From Bog-473 sp963834405 (lineage in GTDB: Bacteria > Actinomycetota > Acidimicrobiia > Acidimicrobiales > RAAP-2), in assembly GCA_963834405.1 (NCBI GenBank), contig CAWIBX010000004.1, positions 124,001 to 188,000 of the forward strand: DNA of 64,000 nucleotides, given 5' to 3'. Made by a program: the position numbers and the translations under genes. Every line of letters begins with the position of its first letter. The first letter of the stretch is position 1. A model generated the notes under the pieces. The model was given only the letters and a program-made list of their open reading frames with translations. It made no database searches and was not told where the DNA came from. Positions 36,357 through 44,896 of this stretch are shown here, in pieces.

Positions 36357-38018
36357 TTACCTTGAAAGTGCGTCGGACTGCACTGTCGGCGCGAAGCCAA
36401 TCGTGGATCTCTTCTGAAGGTACTGCCAAGTCAGAAAGCCAAGAAGGAGAATTTGGCCGCTGATGAAGAGGCCGATCGCCAAGGTTGCGTTGCCCGGGGG
36501 TCTCCAGTTAAAGCGAAACCCCTCGACGGTAAGTGTGAGTCCTACCCACCAATGAAGAGCCTTGAGAAACGCGCCAACCTGCACCACGATGAGAATCGCC
36601 CCCAGACTTACGAATCCGGCCAGCTGCAGTGATGGCGGTACTGCCCACCGAGCAAGCCGATGTTGCAGGCGAGGCTCCATGGAGGTTGCCACCAACGGGA
36701 GCCCGACCGTCAAGGGCAGCCAATACCGACCCTGCCAGTAAGGACCGACTGAGTTTATTTGTGGCGACTCGAAGATAACCGGCATCGCCAATATGGCCAG
36801 GGCAAGAAGCAGCAGTGCACGCCGACACCTCTGGGATACCGCCACCGCATAGGCCGTGAGTCCAACCAAGGCCGTGCTCCAAGCAACGATCACCCACAGA
36901 GGCGCAAGTATGTGGCCGCCCCATCCGAAGGCCCCGATGATTTGACGAAGTTGACCTCCAGCGAGGCGCAACGTCAGCCACAGGCTGCCGACGACATTTA
37001 GGGGTGGCTTCTCTGGAGCTCCCGTCAGTGTGGGTAAACCGAAGACCGCGTACATGAGCACGGTCACCATCGTCGCAACGAGCGCGGACACCCATATCGG
37101 ACGAATGCTCCGATTGCGAATCAGTTCTCGGGTCCTATCCCATCCAGCCAACGTCGCCAGCACAGCAACGATCACCGCCGCGTTGAATAGGCTGATAGGT
37201 CGGCTCAGAATAAGGATGAAGAAGGGCAGAGATGTCAACGCGGCGAGCGGCCGTGGGACCTCGGTTCTCGCTACGACGCAGAGCCCTCCACACCAAGCGG
37301 CGAATGCCGCAGCTGTCTCCATGCCGCTCGTATTAACCACAGCTGAAATAAACAGCACCATCGGTGTGAGCGCGACCATCGCCCCAAGAAGTGGAAGTCT
37401 CCTGGGGTGGTAGTGGGCCAGGAGAAACAGTCCAAGCGCGATAAGTGCGGAGTCAACGAGGACTCCGATGGTTCGCACGCCGTAGAACGCCCCGGTGCCA
37501 GTGGCTAGCAAAGTGGGCACCCCAACGAGCAGATAGTAGAGAGGTGGGTAATTGGAGAATTGAGTTCCCGATAGAGTCGTACGGGTATCGGTACCCGTGC
37601 TTACGGAGACCCTGTGCAGCGTGTAGGTCTCACAACTTACGGACCCATGCGGTCCCTGTGCGACGCAATACGGGACATTGAGGTAAACGTTCGGCAGGGG
37701 AAAACTCGTCACCCATTCAGGAACTTCCACGGTACCGATCCGGCCGATTAAAATCGGGCCGGCCCTGAAGGGCACTTGTCGGCCAGCGAATTCGCCTCGC
37801 ACGACCGCGGATGACTGGATTACTTGAGCGGGCTCATCGGGCGCCCCAGCGCCCAGCGGCGTACTGAGAGACCACGCTCCAATCGACAGCACAACGGCTC
37901 CGAGAACCCACACGAAAGTGAGCAGAAGGGTTCGAGTTCGATGCTGGGGAGCCTGTTGCACCAGCTCGCCTATCAGCTCCACGCGTCCATGATGGTCCAC
38001 GAGGCGATCGCCTGTCAC
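36357..38018 (-). CDS. DUF2142 family polytopic membrane protein
   Basis: A 553-residue protein with 11-12 membrane helices. It has the DUF2142 features GAPDEPAQVIQSSAVVRGEF after TM1, NYPPLYYLLVG, and GRYWLPLTVGLPL late in the protein. The layout (GT-C-like acidic DEP motif in the first outer loop) suggests a glycosyltransferase or polymer-modifying role in the envelope. The function is not established. The GTG at 38018 is the start. The base composition is clearly lower in GC than that of neighbours, pointing to transfer from another genome. Confidence 0.75.
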   Translation of the reverse strand: MTGDRLVDHHGRVELIGELVQQAPQHRTRTLLLTFVWVLGAVVLSIGAWSLSTPLGAGAPDEPAQVIQSSAVVRGEFAGRQVPFRAGPILIGRIGTVEVPEWVTSFPLPNVYLNVPYCVAQGPHGSVSCETYTLHRVSVSTGTDTRTTLSGTQFSNYPPLYYLLVGVPTLLATGTGAFYGVRTIGVLVDSALIALGLFLLAHYHPRRLPLLGAMVALTPMVLFISAVVNTSGMETAAAFAAWCGGLCVVARTEVPRPLAALTSLPFFILILSRPISLFNAAVIVAVLATLAGWDRTRELIRNRSIRPIWVSALVATMVTVLMYAVFGLPTLTGAPEKPPLNVVGSLWLTLRLAGGQLRQIIGAFGWGGHILAPLWVIVAWSTALVGLTAYAVAVSQRCRRALLLLALAILAMPVIFESPQINSVGPYWQGRYWLPLTVGLPLVATSMEPRLQHRLARWAVPPSLQLAGFVSLGAILIVVQVGAFLKALHWWVGLTLTVEGFRFNWRPPGNATLAIGLFISGQILLLGFLTWQYLQKRSTIGFAPTVQSDALSR

Positions 38019-38171
38019 TGATCGCCGGATCTGGGCGACCCCCCCGGTCGACTGTCAGCCGTGGGGGCGGGGGCCTGGGGCGGCCACGCTCTTCACCTTA
38101 GAGTCTGGGTGCCCTCTGCCTGTGACGGGATGGACCACAAACCCGCGTCATTGCCCACCTGGCGAACGATG

Positions 38172-38479
38172 CTAAAGCGGGGCCGCGGCAGTTTTATCCA
38201 GCGCAACAGTGACCAGGCCCGTCTCAGTCTGATGCGTTGCAGCATTAGCCCGTTGCTACCCGAAGCTGGTTGTGCATTGACATCCCCAGTGAACTGTTTG
38301 CCGTTCGCATCCTGCACAGTTCCGCAAAGCGCATAGATCGTGTCGCCAGTCTTCACTCCCGTGGGCGTTTGCACCGATACCTCCGCCGTGACCAACCCCT
38401 CGGCTGGCTGGCTGGCTGCCGCCGGGCGGGCTGGCTGGCCGGCGCAGGCTTCCCCACTGCGCGCATGGTGACGCTCGCC
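38172..38479 (-). pseudogene. Frameshifted small secreted or surface protein gene
   Basis: On the minus strand the peptide EGLVTAEVSVQTPTGVK, then GDTIYALCGTVQDANGKQF and TGDVNAQPASGSNG, runs well until about 38240. From there the good reading passes to another frame (ANAATHQTETGLVTVALDK, then TAAAPL and TAG at 38172-38174). One base missing in the G-run near 38239 would join them. The 5' part runs through four GGCT tandem copies (38402-38417), which also shift easily, and no clear start is visible beyond an ATG at about 38466. Type: short Thr/Val-rich domain of unknown family. Confidence 0.45.
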
Positions 38480-38620
38480 GCCGCTGCGATGTGAGAGCAC
38501 CGACCCCAGGGGGACAGGTGCAGGACCAGCCCCCCATCCGATGCCAGCGCACGTCGTACCGGCCGCTGTCATTATGGACGACGCCCGCCCCGGGCGAGCG
38601 AGAGGAGAGGGACACCCACC

Positions 38621-39604
38621 ATGACACCGGCCCGGCCCAAGGCCCTGGTGACGGCCGCCGTGAGCGGCCCCGGCCTCGACCTGCTCCACCAGCTGGCGGA
38701 TCTCGTCCTCGACTCCTGGCTCGACCAGCCGACGCTGCGCATCTACAACGCCACGCAATTGGCGGAGCGGGTGGCGGCCGAGGGAGCGTCCATCGTGGTC
38801 GTCGAGGGTGACGTCTGCGGCGCCGAGCTCTACGAGCAGCCGATCTTCGCGGTCGCAAGCTGCCGCGGCGACCCGACCAACGTCGACGTCCCGGCCGCCA
38901 CGGCGGCGGGAGTGCCGGTCCTGCGCGCCCCTGGGCGCAACGCCGACGCCGTGGCCGAGCTCGCCGTGGCCCTGCTCTTCGCCGCGACCCGGGGTGTCGT
39001 GCCCGCCGACCGGGACGTGCGCGCCGGCGAGATCTACCGCGATGGGAAAATCCCCTACCAGCGCTACCGGGCCTGGGAGCTCGCGGGCAAGACCGTCGGC
39101 CTGGTCGGGCTGGGAGCAGTGGGCCGCGCGCTGCGCTGGCGCCTGCGCGGCCTCGGGATGGAGGTGCTGGCGTACGACCCCTACGCCGCCGATGCGACGA
39201 GCAGCCTCGACGATCTCCTGGCGCGGGCCGACGTCATCTCCATTCACGCGCCGGTGACCGAGGAGACGGCCGGCATGATTGACGCCGACGCCTTCGCCAA
39301 GATGCGCGACGGGGTCGTCTACCTCAACACCGCGCGTGCGCGGATACACGACACCGACGCGCTGGTGGCAGCTCTGGCATCGGGGAAGGTGGCCGCCGCC
39401 GGCCTCGACCACTTCGAGGGGGAACACCTGCCGACGGATCATCCGCTGACGACCTTCCCGCAGGTCGTGCTCACCCCCCACATCGGCGGCGCCACCTACG
39501 ACACGGAGTCCAACCACACCCGCACGATCGCCGAGGACCTGTGCCGACTCATGGCGGGGGCGCGCCCGTTGCACATCGTGAACCCCGAGGTTCTGTCGGA
39601 CTAA
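38621..39604 (+). CDS. D-2-hydroxyacid dehydrogenase (phosphoglycerate-dehydrogenase-like)
   Basis: A 327-residue NAD-dependent dehydrogenase. The Rossmann motif GLVGLGAVGRALRWRL lies near residue 165, followed by the acidic AYDPY that selects NAD. Catalytic residues are the Arg in YLNTARARI, the acidic residue in AAGLDHFEGEH and the His in TPHIGGAT. No ACT or serine-feedback domain is present, so serine biosynthesis is not implied. The start ATG has GAGAGGAGAGG upstream. It is followed after one base by the S51 peptidase. Confidence 0.9.
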   Translation: MTPARPKALVTAAVSGPGLDLLHQLADLVLDSWLDQPTLRIYNATQLAERVAAEGASIVVVEGDVCGAELYEQPIFAVASCRGDPTNVDVPAATAAGVPVLRAPGRNADAVAELAVALLFAATRGVVPADRDVRAGEIYRDGKIPYQRYRAWELAGKTVGLVGLGAVGRALRWRLRGLGMEVLAYDPYAADATSSLDDLLARADVISIHAPVTEETAGMIDADAFAKMRDGVVYLNTARARIHDTDALVAALASGKVAAAGLDHFEGEHLPTDHPLTTFPQVVLTPHIGGATYDTESNHTRTIAEDLCRLMAGARPLHIVNPEVLSD

Positions 39605-39605
39605 C

Positions 39606-40334
39606 GTGCCCGCCGGCCAACCGACCATCGTCGCGACGTCCATCGGGTTCCAATCCGACGGGCCGGACCCGCTGAACCTGCGCCCGGGGCCGTCCTACCG
39701 CCTCGCGGCGGACCTGGCCGGCGCGGGCGCGCACCCGCGGCTGTGCATGCTCGCGACGGCCACGGGCGACGACGCTCCCAGGCTGGCCATGACGCACAAC
39801 GCGCTCGCCCAGCTGGGTTTCGTGACCTCCCACCTGTCGCTGTTCCCGATGCCCAACGTGCCCGACGTGCGCGCCCACCTGCTGGCGCAGGACGTGATCT
39901 TCGTTGCGGGCGGCAGCACGGCCAACCTGCTCGCCCTGTGGCGCCTGCACGGGCTCGACGCGATCCTGCGGGAGTGCTGGGAGGCCGGCGTCGTCCTCTC
40001 GGGTGTGTCGGCCGGTTCGCTCTGCTGGCACGTCGGCGGGACGACCGACTCGTTCGGTCCGACGCTGCAGCCGGTCACGAACGGTCTCGCCTTTCTCCCC
40101 TACTCCAACAGCCCGCATCACGACGTGGAGGAACAGCGCCGCCCGCTGATCCACCGCCTGATCGCAGAGGGCACCCTGCCCGACGGCTACGCCACCGAGA
40201 ACGGCACCGGGCTCGTGTTCTTCGGCACGGAGCTGCACGAGGCCTTCACGGAGCAGGAGGGCAAGGTGGCCTACGCGCTCACCCGCGAGGGTGACACCAC
40301 CAAGGAGGAGCCGCTTCCGACCCGCGTGCTCTGA
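39606..40334 (+). CDS. Peptidase S51 (dipeptidase E-like)
   Basis: A 242-residue serine peptidase of the PepE/cyanophycinase family. The nucleophile is S135 in LSGVSAGSLCW, preceded by FVAGGSTANLLALW. A histidine in YSNSPHHDVEEQR is in the right region for the triad. PepE cleaves Asp-X dipeptides. The start is a GTG at 39606, one base after the previous stop, so it is co-transcribed with the hydroxyacid dehydrogenase. Confidence 0.88.
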   Translation: MPAGQPTIVATSIGFQSDGPDPLNLRPGPSYRLAADLAGAGAHPRLCMLATATGDDAPRLAMTHNALAQLGFVTSHLSLFPMPNVPDVRAHLLAQDVIFVAGGSTANLLALWRLHGLDAILRECWEAGVVLSGVSAGSLCWHVGGTTDSFGPTLQPVTNGLAFLPYSNSPHHDVEEQRRPLIHRLIAEGTLPDGYATENGTGLVFFGTELHEAFTEQEGKVAYALTREGDTTKEEPLPTRVL

Positions 40335-40360
40335 GGCGGCCCGCGGGGGTGCTGACTGGC

Positions 40361-42103
40361 TCAGGCGGCGGCGCCGGCCCAGTCCGACCCCGCGTGCACC
40401 GTGTCGGTGTCGCGGCCCGAACGCAGGATCCGTCCCGGGACCGCCCCGCTGAAGGAGCCGGCGTGCACGATCTCCGTTCCATTGACGAGCACGCGCTCTA
40501 TGCCCGTGGCTTCGGCGTAGAGCCGGCTGGCGCCGCCGGGCAGGTCGTCGCGGGTGCGCACCGGGCGGTGCCCGATGGCGGTGGGGTCGAAGACGACGAC
40601 GTCGGCGAACCCACCGGCCACGAGGCGGCCGCGGTCGCGCAGCCCGTACAGACGGGCCGGGACGTCGGTCAGCAGGCGCACGCCTTGCTCCCATGTGAGC
40701 AAGGCGCGGGCCCGCACGCCGTCGCCCAGCATGGACGTGGAATAGATGGCGCCGCACATGGTGTCGAGGTGGGCGCCGGCGTCGGAGCCGCCCACGATGG
40801 CGCGAGGGTCCTGCCAGGCCTTGGCGCGCAGCACCCAGTCCTCTTCGGACTCGCCGATCGGCGGCCGCAGTCCGGTGCGCAGCCGGTCGGCCACGACGAC
40901 GTCGAGCAGGGCGTCGAACGGGTCGAGGCCACGCTCGCGTGCGACCTCCCCCACCGAACGCCCCTCGAGCCCGGCGTTCTCGGGCGCGAACGTCTCCTCG
41001 AAGACGAGCCGGCTCCAGTTGGCGAGGTGACGCAGGATGCCCGCCTCTTCCGATTGCGAGCCCGCCTCAAGACGGCGGCGCGTGTCCGGGTCACGGAACG
41101 CCGCCATGCGCTCGTCGATCGGGAGCGCGAAGACCTCGCGCCAACCGGGCAGCCCGTCGAGGATCGCCCCGTGCTCGAAGCTCAGGCGGATCTGCATGGT
41201 GTGGGGCAGGGTCAGCGCGACGACCGTGGCCCCGCGCGCCGCGGCGGCGGTGCCGGCGGCCAGTTGGCTCCAGGCGCCGTCGGGGTTCATGGAGGAGACG
41301 CCCAGGACGTTCCAGTTCACCGGCCGGTCCGCCAGCAGCGACATGGTGGACAGGAACTCCACTTCCTCGTCGGTGAACCCGTTCAGGCAGCCCGGGACGA
41401 TCAGCTCCACCGTGGTCCCCTCGTGCGCGCGCACCGCCGCGGCCAGCCTCTCCATCTCGGCCCGGTTCGCCGCCCGCGACGGGACGGGCTGGCCGTCGCC
41501 GTCGTTGTGCGTGTGTACCTGCGAGGTCGAGAACCCGAGCGCGCCCTCGGCCAACGCGGCGTGGAGCGCGGCCTCCATGGCGGCGAGGTCCGCTTCGGTC
41601 GCCTCTCCGCCGACGGCGCGCTCGCCCATGACGAGTCGGCGCAACGTCGAGTGCCCGACGAGGAAGCCCGCGTTCACCGCGGTGCGGCCGTCGAGCCGGC
41701 CCAGCCAGTCGCCGAAGGAGCCCCAGTCCCACGGCACGCCCGCGCGCAGGGCAGCCAACGGCATGCCTTCGACGCGCGCCATCATCCGCGCGATGTAGTC
41801 GGCGCCGTCGGGCGTCAGCGGCGCCAGGGAGAACCCGCAGTTCCCGCCCAGGACGGTGGTCACCCCGTGCAGGGGCGACGGGCTGGCGTTGGGGTCCCAG
41901 AAGAGCTGTGCGTCGTAATGGGTGTGCAGGTCGACGAACCCGGGGGCGACCATGAGGCCGTCGGCGCCGACGGTCGTGTCGGCCCCGGCGCCGGCATCGG
42001 GTCCTACGGCGGCGATGCGGTCGCCGTCGATGAGGACGTCGGCCGGCAGAGGCGGCGCGCCGGTGCCGTCGACCACGGTGCCTCCCCGGATGGCGAGCGT
42101 CAC
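40361..42103 (-). CDS. N-acyl-D-amino-acid deacylase family amidohydrolase
   Basis: A 580-residue metal-dependent hydrolase. The HxH pair is H60 and H62 (FVDLHTHYDAQ), GGNCGFSLAP follows, and the C-terminal metal Asp region is GGSDAGAHLDTMCG. The N-terminal beta-sandwich starts LAIRGGTVVDGTGAPPL. The family deacylates N-acyl-D-amino acids or opens related amides. GTG at 42103 overlaps the aldehyde dehydrogenase stop by four bases, so the two are one operon. It is the third family member in the window and the most diverged. Confidence 0.88.
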   Translation of the reverse strand: MTLAIRGGTVVDGTGAPPLPADVLIDGDRIAAVGPDAGAGADTTVGADGLMVAPGFVDLHTHYDAQLFWDPNASPSPLHGVTTVLGGNCGFSLAPLTPDGADYIARMMARVEGMPLAALRAGVPWDWGSFGDWLGRLDGRTAVNAGFLVGHSTLRRLVMGERAVGGEATEADLAAMEAALHAALAEGALGFSTSQVHTHNDGDGQPVPSRAANRAEMERLAAAVRAHEGTTVELIVPGCLNGFTDEEVEFLSTMSLLADRPVNWNVLGVSSMNPDGAWSQLAAGTAAAARGATVVALTLPHTMQIRLSFEHGAILDGLPGWREVFALPIDERMAAFRDPDTRRRLEAGSQSEEAGILRHLANWSRLVFEETFAPENAGLEGRSVGEVARERGLDPFDALLDVVVADRLRTGLRPPIGESEEDWVLRAKAWQDPRAIVGGSDAGAHLDTMCGAIYSTSMLGDGVRARALLTWEQGVRLLTDVPARLYGLRDRGRLVAGGFADVVVFDPTAIGHRPVRTRDDLPGGASRLYAEATGIERVLVNGTEIVHAGSFSGAVPGRILRSGRDTDTVHAGSDWAGAAA

Positions 42104-43593
42104 GCCGCACCCCCCGCCTGCGCCGGGCCCGGCCGCCGCACCCGGACCCGCTGCCGGGCGAGGGCCTGCATGCCCTCGGGACCGAGCTCCACGCCGAAGC
42201 CCGACTGCTTCCACCCGCCCATGGGCGCGTACATGTCCACCGCCGTCATGCCGTGCGCGTTCGTCCAGACGATGCCCGCGTCGAGGCGGGAGGCGGCGTC
42301 CGCCGCCAGCTCGTCGTCGTTGCTCCAGACGGAGGCGCAGAGCCCGAACAGCGTGTCGTTGGCGGCGGCGACGGCCTCGTCGAGGTCGTCGTAGGGGATC
42401 ACCGGCAGCGCCGGGGCGAATTGTTCCTCGCGCACGATGTCCGACGCGACGGGCGGCGCCTCTACGAGCGCCGGGGAGACGAAATACCCTTCCGACGATT
42501 CGTCCTCGGCGCGCAGACGGCCGGGCCGGTGGACCACCGCGCCGGCCGATGCCGCCTCCGCGATGAAGCGCTCGACGCGGTCGCGCGCCGCGGCCGTGTG
42601 CACGGGGCCCATGGTCACCTCCTCGGCCAGTCCGTCGCCGACGACCTCGCGGGACAGGCGGTCGTGGAGCGCGTCCACCGTCTCCACCATGCGGTCCCGG
42701 TGGACGTAGAGGCGCTTGATCGCCATGCAGACCTGCCCGCTGGTGGGGAACGCGGCCTCGACCAGCCGGTCCGCCAGTGCGGCGTCCGCTTCGACGTCGG
42801 GAGCGAGGATGGCGGGATCGTTGCCCCCGAGCTCCAGGACGACGGGACGGGTTCGGGCCGCCGCGGCCGCCATGACGGCCTGCCCGGTGCCCACCCCGCC
42901 CGTGAACGAGATCATGTCGACACCCGGATGGGCCACCAGCGCGGCGCCGAGCGCAGCGTCCGGTCCGTTCACCACGTTGAGCACGCCGGGCGGGAGCGCC
43001 TCGGACATGGCGGCTGCGATGAGCAGGACGGCGCCCGGGCAGGTGGGTGGTGCCTTGACCACGACCGTGTCGCCCGCCAGCAGGGCCGGGAGGATCTTGT
43101 TGCCCATGACGGAGACGGGCCAGTTGAAGGGCAGGATGGCCGCGACCACGCCGTGCGGTTCCCATTCGATGGTGGTGGCACCGCCGCTCACCGTGCGCGG
43201 CGCCAGCGCGTCGGCCACCAGGGGCGCGAAGGCCGCCGCCATGCCGCCCAGCAGCGAGGAGTCCATGAGCGCCTCGGCCTTGACCTTGCCGTGCTCGCGG
43301 GTCAGCAACGTGGCCAGGTCGAGAGCCTCGACCTTGGCCGTCCCGGCCTCGGCCGCGGCGATGACCTGACGGGCGCGCTCCTCCATGGAGAGCGCGGCCC
43401 AGCCGGGTTGGGACCGGCGGGAGGCCTCCACCGCCCGGTCGAGTTGCCCGGGCGAGGTGACCGGAGCCTGAAAGACGACCTCGGCGGGGCGGGCCGGGTT
43501 GGTGACCGGGTAGGTGCCGCCCGCACCGGCCTCGACCCCGCCGTCGATGACGAGGCCGACGCTGGTAGTGACGTCTTCGACGTGTGTGGTCAT
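42100..43593 (-). CDS. Aldehyde dehydrogenase (NAD(P)+)
   Basis: A 497-residue ALDH oxidising an aldehyde to an acid. Key residues are N157 in PFNWP, the general base E254 in LELGGNDPA and the nucleophile C289 in TSGQVCMAIKR. The cofactor loop is FTGGVGTGQAV. The ATG at 43593 is 54 bases from the divergent amidohydrolase start; the intervening DNA carries an operator-like repeat. It is followed directly by the deacylase-family gene. Confidence 0.93.
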   Translation of the reverse strand: MTTHVEDVTTSVGLVIDGGVEAGAGGTYPVTNPARPAEVVFQAPVTSPGQLDRAVEASRRSQPGWAALSMEERARQVIAAAEAGTAKVEALDLATLLTREHGKVKAEALMDSSLLGGMAAAFAPLVADALAPRTVSGGATTIEWEPHGVVAAILPFNWPVSVMGNKILPALLAGDTVVVKAPPTCPGAVLLIAAAMSEALPPGVLNVVNGPDAALGAALVAHPGVDMISFTGGVGTGQAVMAAAAARTRPVVLELGGNDPAILAPDVEADAALADRLVEAAFPTSGQVCMAIKRLYVHRDRMVETVDALHDRLSREVVGDGLAEEVTMGPVHTAAARDRVERFIAEAASAGAVVHRPGRLRAEDESSEGYFVSPALVEAPPVASDIVREEQFAPALPVIPYDDLDEAVAAANDTLFGLCASVWSNDDELAADAASRLDAGIVWTNAHGMTAVDMYAPMGGWKQSGFGVELGPEGMQALARQRVRVRRPGPAQAGGAA

Positions 43594-43615
43594 TTTGCAC
43601 CCCCGGAGCAGGCCG

Positions 43616-43640
43616 CTGACGATCCCTGACGATAGTGTCA
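43616..43640. promoter_or_regulatory. Operator-like repeats in a divergent promoter
   Basis: CTGACGAT occurs at 43616-43623 and again at 43626-43633, a 10-base step. The second copy is part of the inverted repeat TGAC-6-GTCA (43627-43640). The site fills the 54-base space between the divergent ALDH and amidohydrolase genes. Binding of a regulator is inferred from position and symmetry only. Confidence 0.35.
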
Positions 43641-43647
43641 TGTTCTC

Positions 43648-44880
43648 GTGGGAGCAGTCGAGACAGAACAGCTGGCGGGCGGGGCCACTCTGCTGCCCGA
43701 TCCCGAGCCGCGGGCGATCCGCGTCCCGGTCATTTCGGTCGACGACCATCTCATAGAGCCGCCGGACCTCTTCGAGGGACGCCTGCCGGCCGCGCTCCAG
43801 GACGGCGCGCCCAAGGTGATCGAGTTCGAGAACGGCGCGCAGGCCTGGGTCTTCGAGGACAACCTCTACCCCAACATCGGGCTCAACGCGGTGATCGGGC
43901 GGCCCAAGGACGAGTGGAGCATGGACCCGGCGCGCTTCGAGGAGATGCGGCCGGGGTGCTTCGACATCGAGGCGCGGGTGGTCGACATGGACCTCGCCGG
44001 CATCTGGGCGGCGCTCTGCTTTCCCTCGCTCGTGTCGGGGTTCTGCGGTGCCGTGTACTCGCGGGCCAAGGACCCCGCGCTGGGGTTGGCCTGCATGCAG
44101 GCGTTCAACGACTGGCACATGGAGGTGTGGGCGGGCGCGCACCCCGAACGGATCATCCCCCTGCAGCTGCCGTGGCTGGCCGACGTGGAGATCGCGGCGG
44201 CCGAGGTGCGGGCGAACGCGGCCCGGGGCTTCAAGGCGGTGAGCTTCCCCGAGTTCCCGGCCCGGCTCGGCCTGCCGTCGATCTTCAGCGGCGTGTGGGA
44301 CCCGTTCATCGCGGCCTGTGAGGAGACCGACACCGTGGTCTGTCTGCACACGGGCTCCGCCGGCTGGGCGCCGCTGGCGTCGGGCGACCCGCCTTTCGAG
44401 ATCATGCCGACGCTGTTCCCGGTCAACGCCGTGATCGCCGCGGGCGAGTGGCTGTGGTCCGGCGTGCCGCTGAGGTTCCCCACTCTGAACATCGCGATGT
44501 CGGAGGGCGGGCTCGGGTGGGTCCCGATGCTGATGGATCGCGTCGACTACGTGCTCTCGCATTCGGCGTCGGGCAGCGAGAGCACGTCCTGGCCGTCGCC
44601 GATGCTCCCGAGCGAGGTATTGCGACGCAACTTCTGGTTCTGCTCCATCGACGACCCGTCCATCGTGGCGCTGCGCCACAAGATCGGCGTCGACCACATC
44701 ATGGTGGAGAGCGATTACCCGCACGCCGACTCGTCGTGGCCCGACACCCAGCAGGTGCTGGCCGACGCCTGGGGCTCGCTGCCCGACGACGAGCTGCGCA
44801 TGGTGGCGTACGAGAACGCCGCCCGCCTGTTCCGGCACCCCATGCCGCCGGCCGACGACTGGCGCGTCGCGTCGGCGTGA
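43648..44880 (+). CDS. PF04909 (amidohydrolase 2) family metal-dependent hydrolase/decarboxylase
   Basis: A 410-residue TIM-barrel protein. The N-terminal motif VDDHLIEPPDLF, the central CLHTGSAG and the C-terminal metal Asp in MVESDYPHADSSWPD are those of the ACMSD/2-amidohydrolase family, which decarboxylates or hydrolyses aromatic or cyclic acids. The start is a GTG at 43648. It precedes a second PF04909 protein by 16 bases and is probably co-transcribed with it. Confidence 0.85.
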   Translation: MGAVETEQLAGGATLLPDPEPRAIRVPVISVDDHLIEPPDLFEGRLPAALQDGAPKVIEFENGAQAWVFEDNLYPNIGLNAVIGRPKDEWSMDPARFEEMRPGCFDIEARVVDMDLAGIWAALCFPSLVSGFCGAVYSRAKDPALGLACMQAFNDWHMEVWAGAHPERIIPLQLPWLADVEIAAAEVRANAARGFKAVSFPEFPARLGLPSIFSGVWDPFIAACEETDTVVCLHTGSAGWAPLASGDPPFEIMPTLFPVNAVIAAGEWLWSGVPLRFPTLNIAMSEGGLGWVPMLMDRVDYVLSHSASGSESTSWPSPMLPSEVLRRNFWFCSIDDPSIVALRHKIGVDHIMVESDYPHADSSWPDTQQVLADAWGSLPDDELRMVAYENAARLFRHPMPPADDWRVASA

Positions 44881-44896
44881 TGGTCTGGAGCGGCTG

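Noticed and set aside
38621..39643. Long minus-strand open frame across the hydroxyacid dehydrogenase
   Set aside because: Antisense shadow of a gene with complete catalytic motifs; only its far left end (38172-38480) shows protein-like sequence, reported separately.
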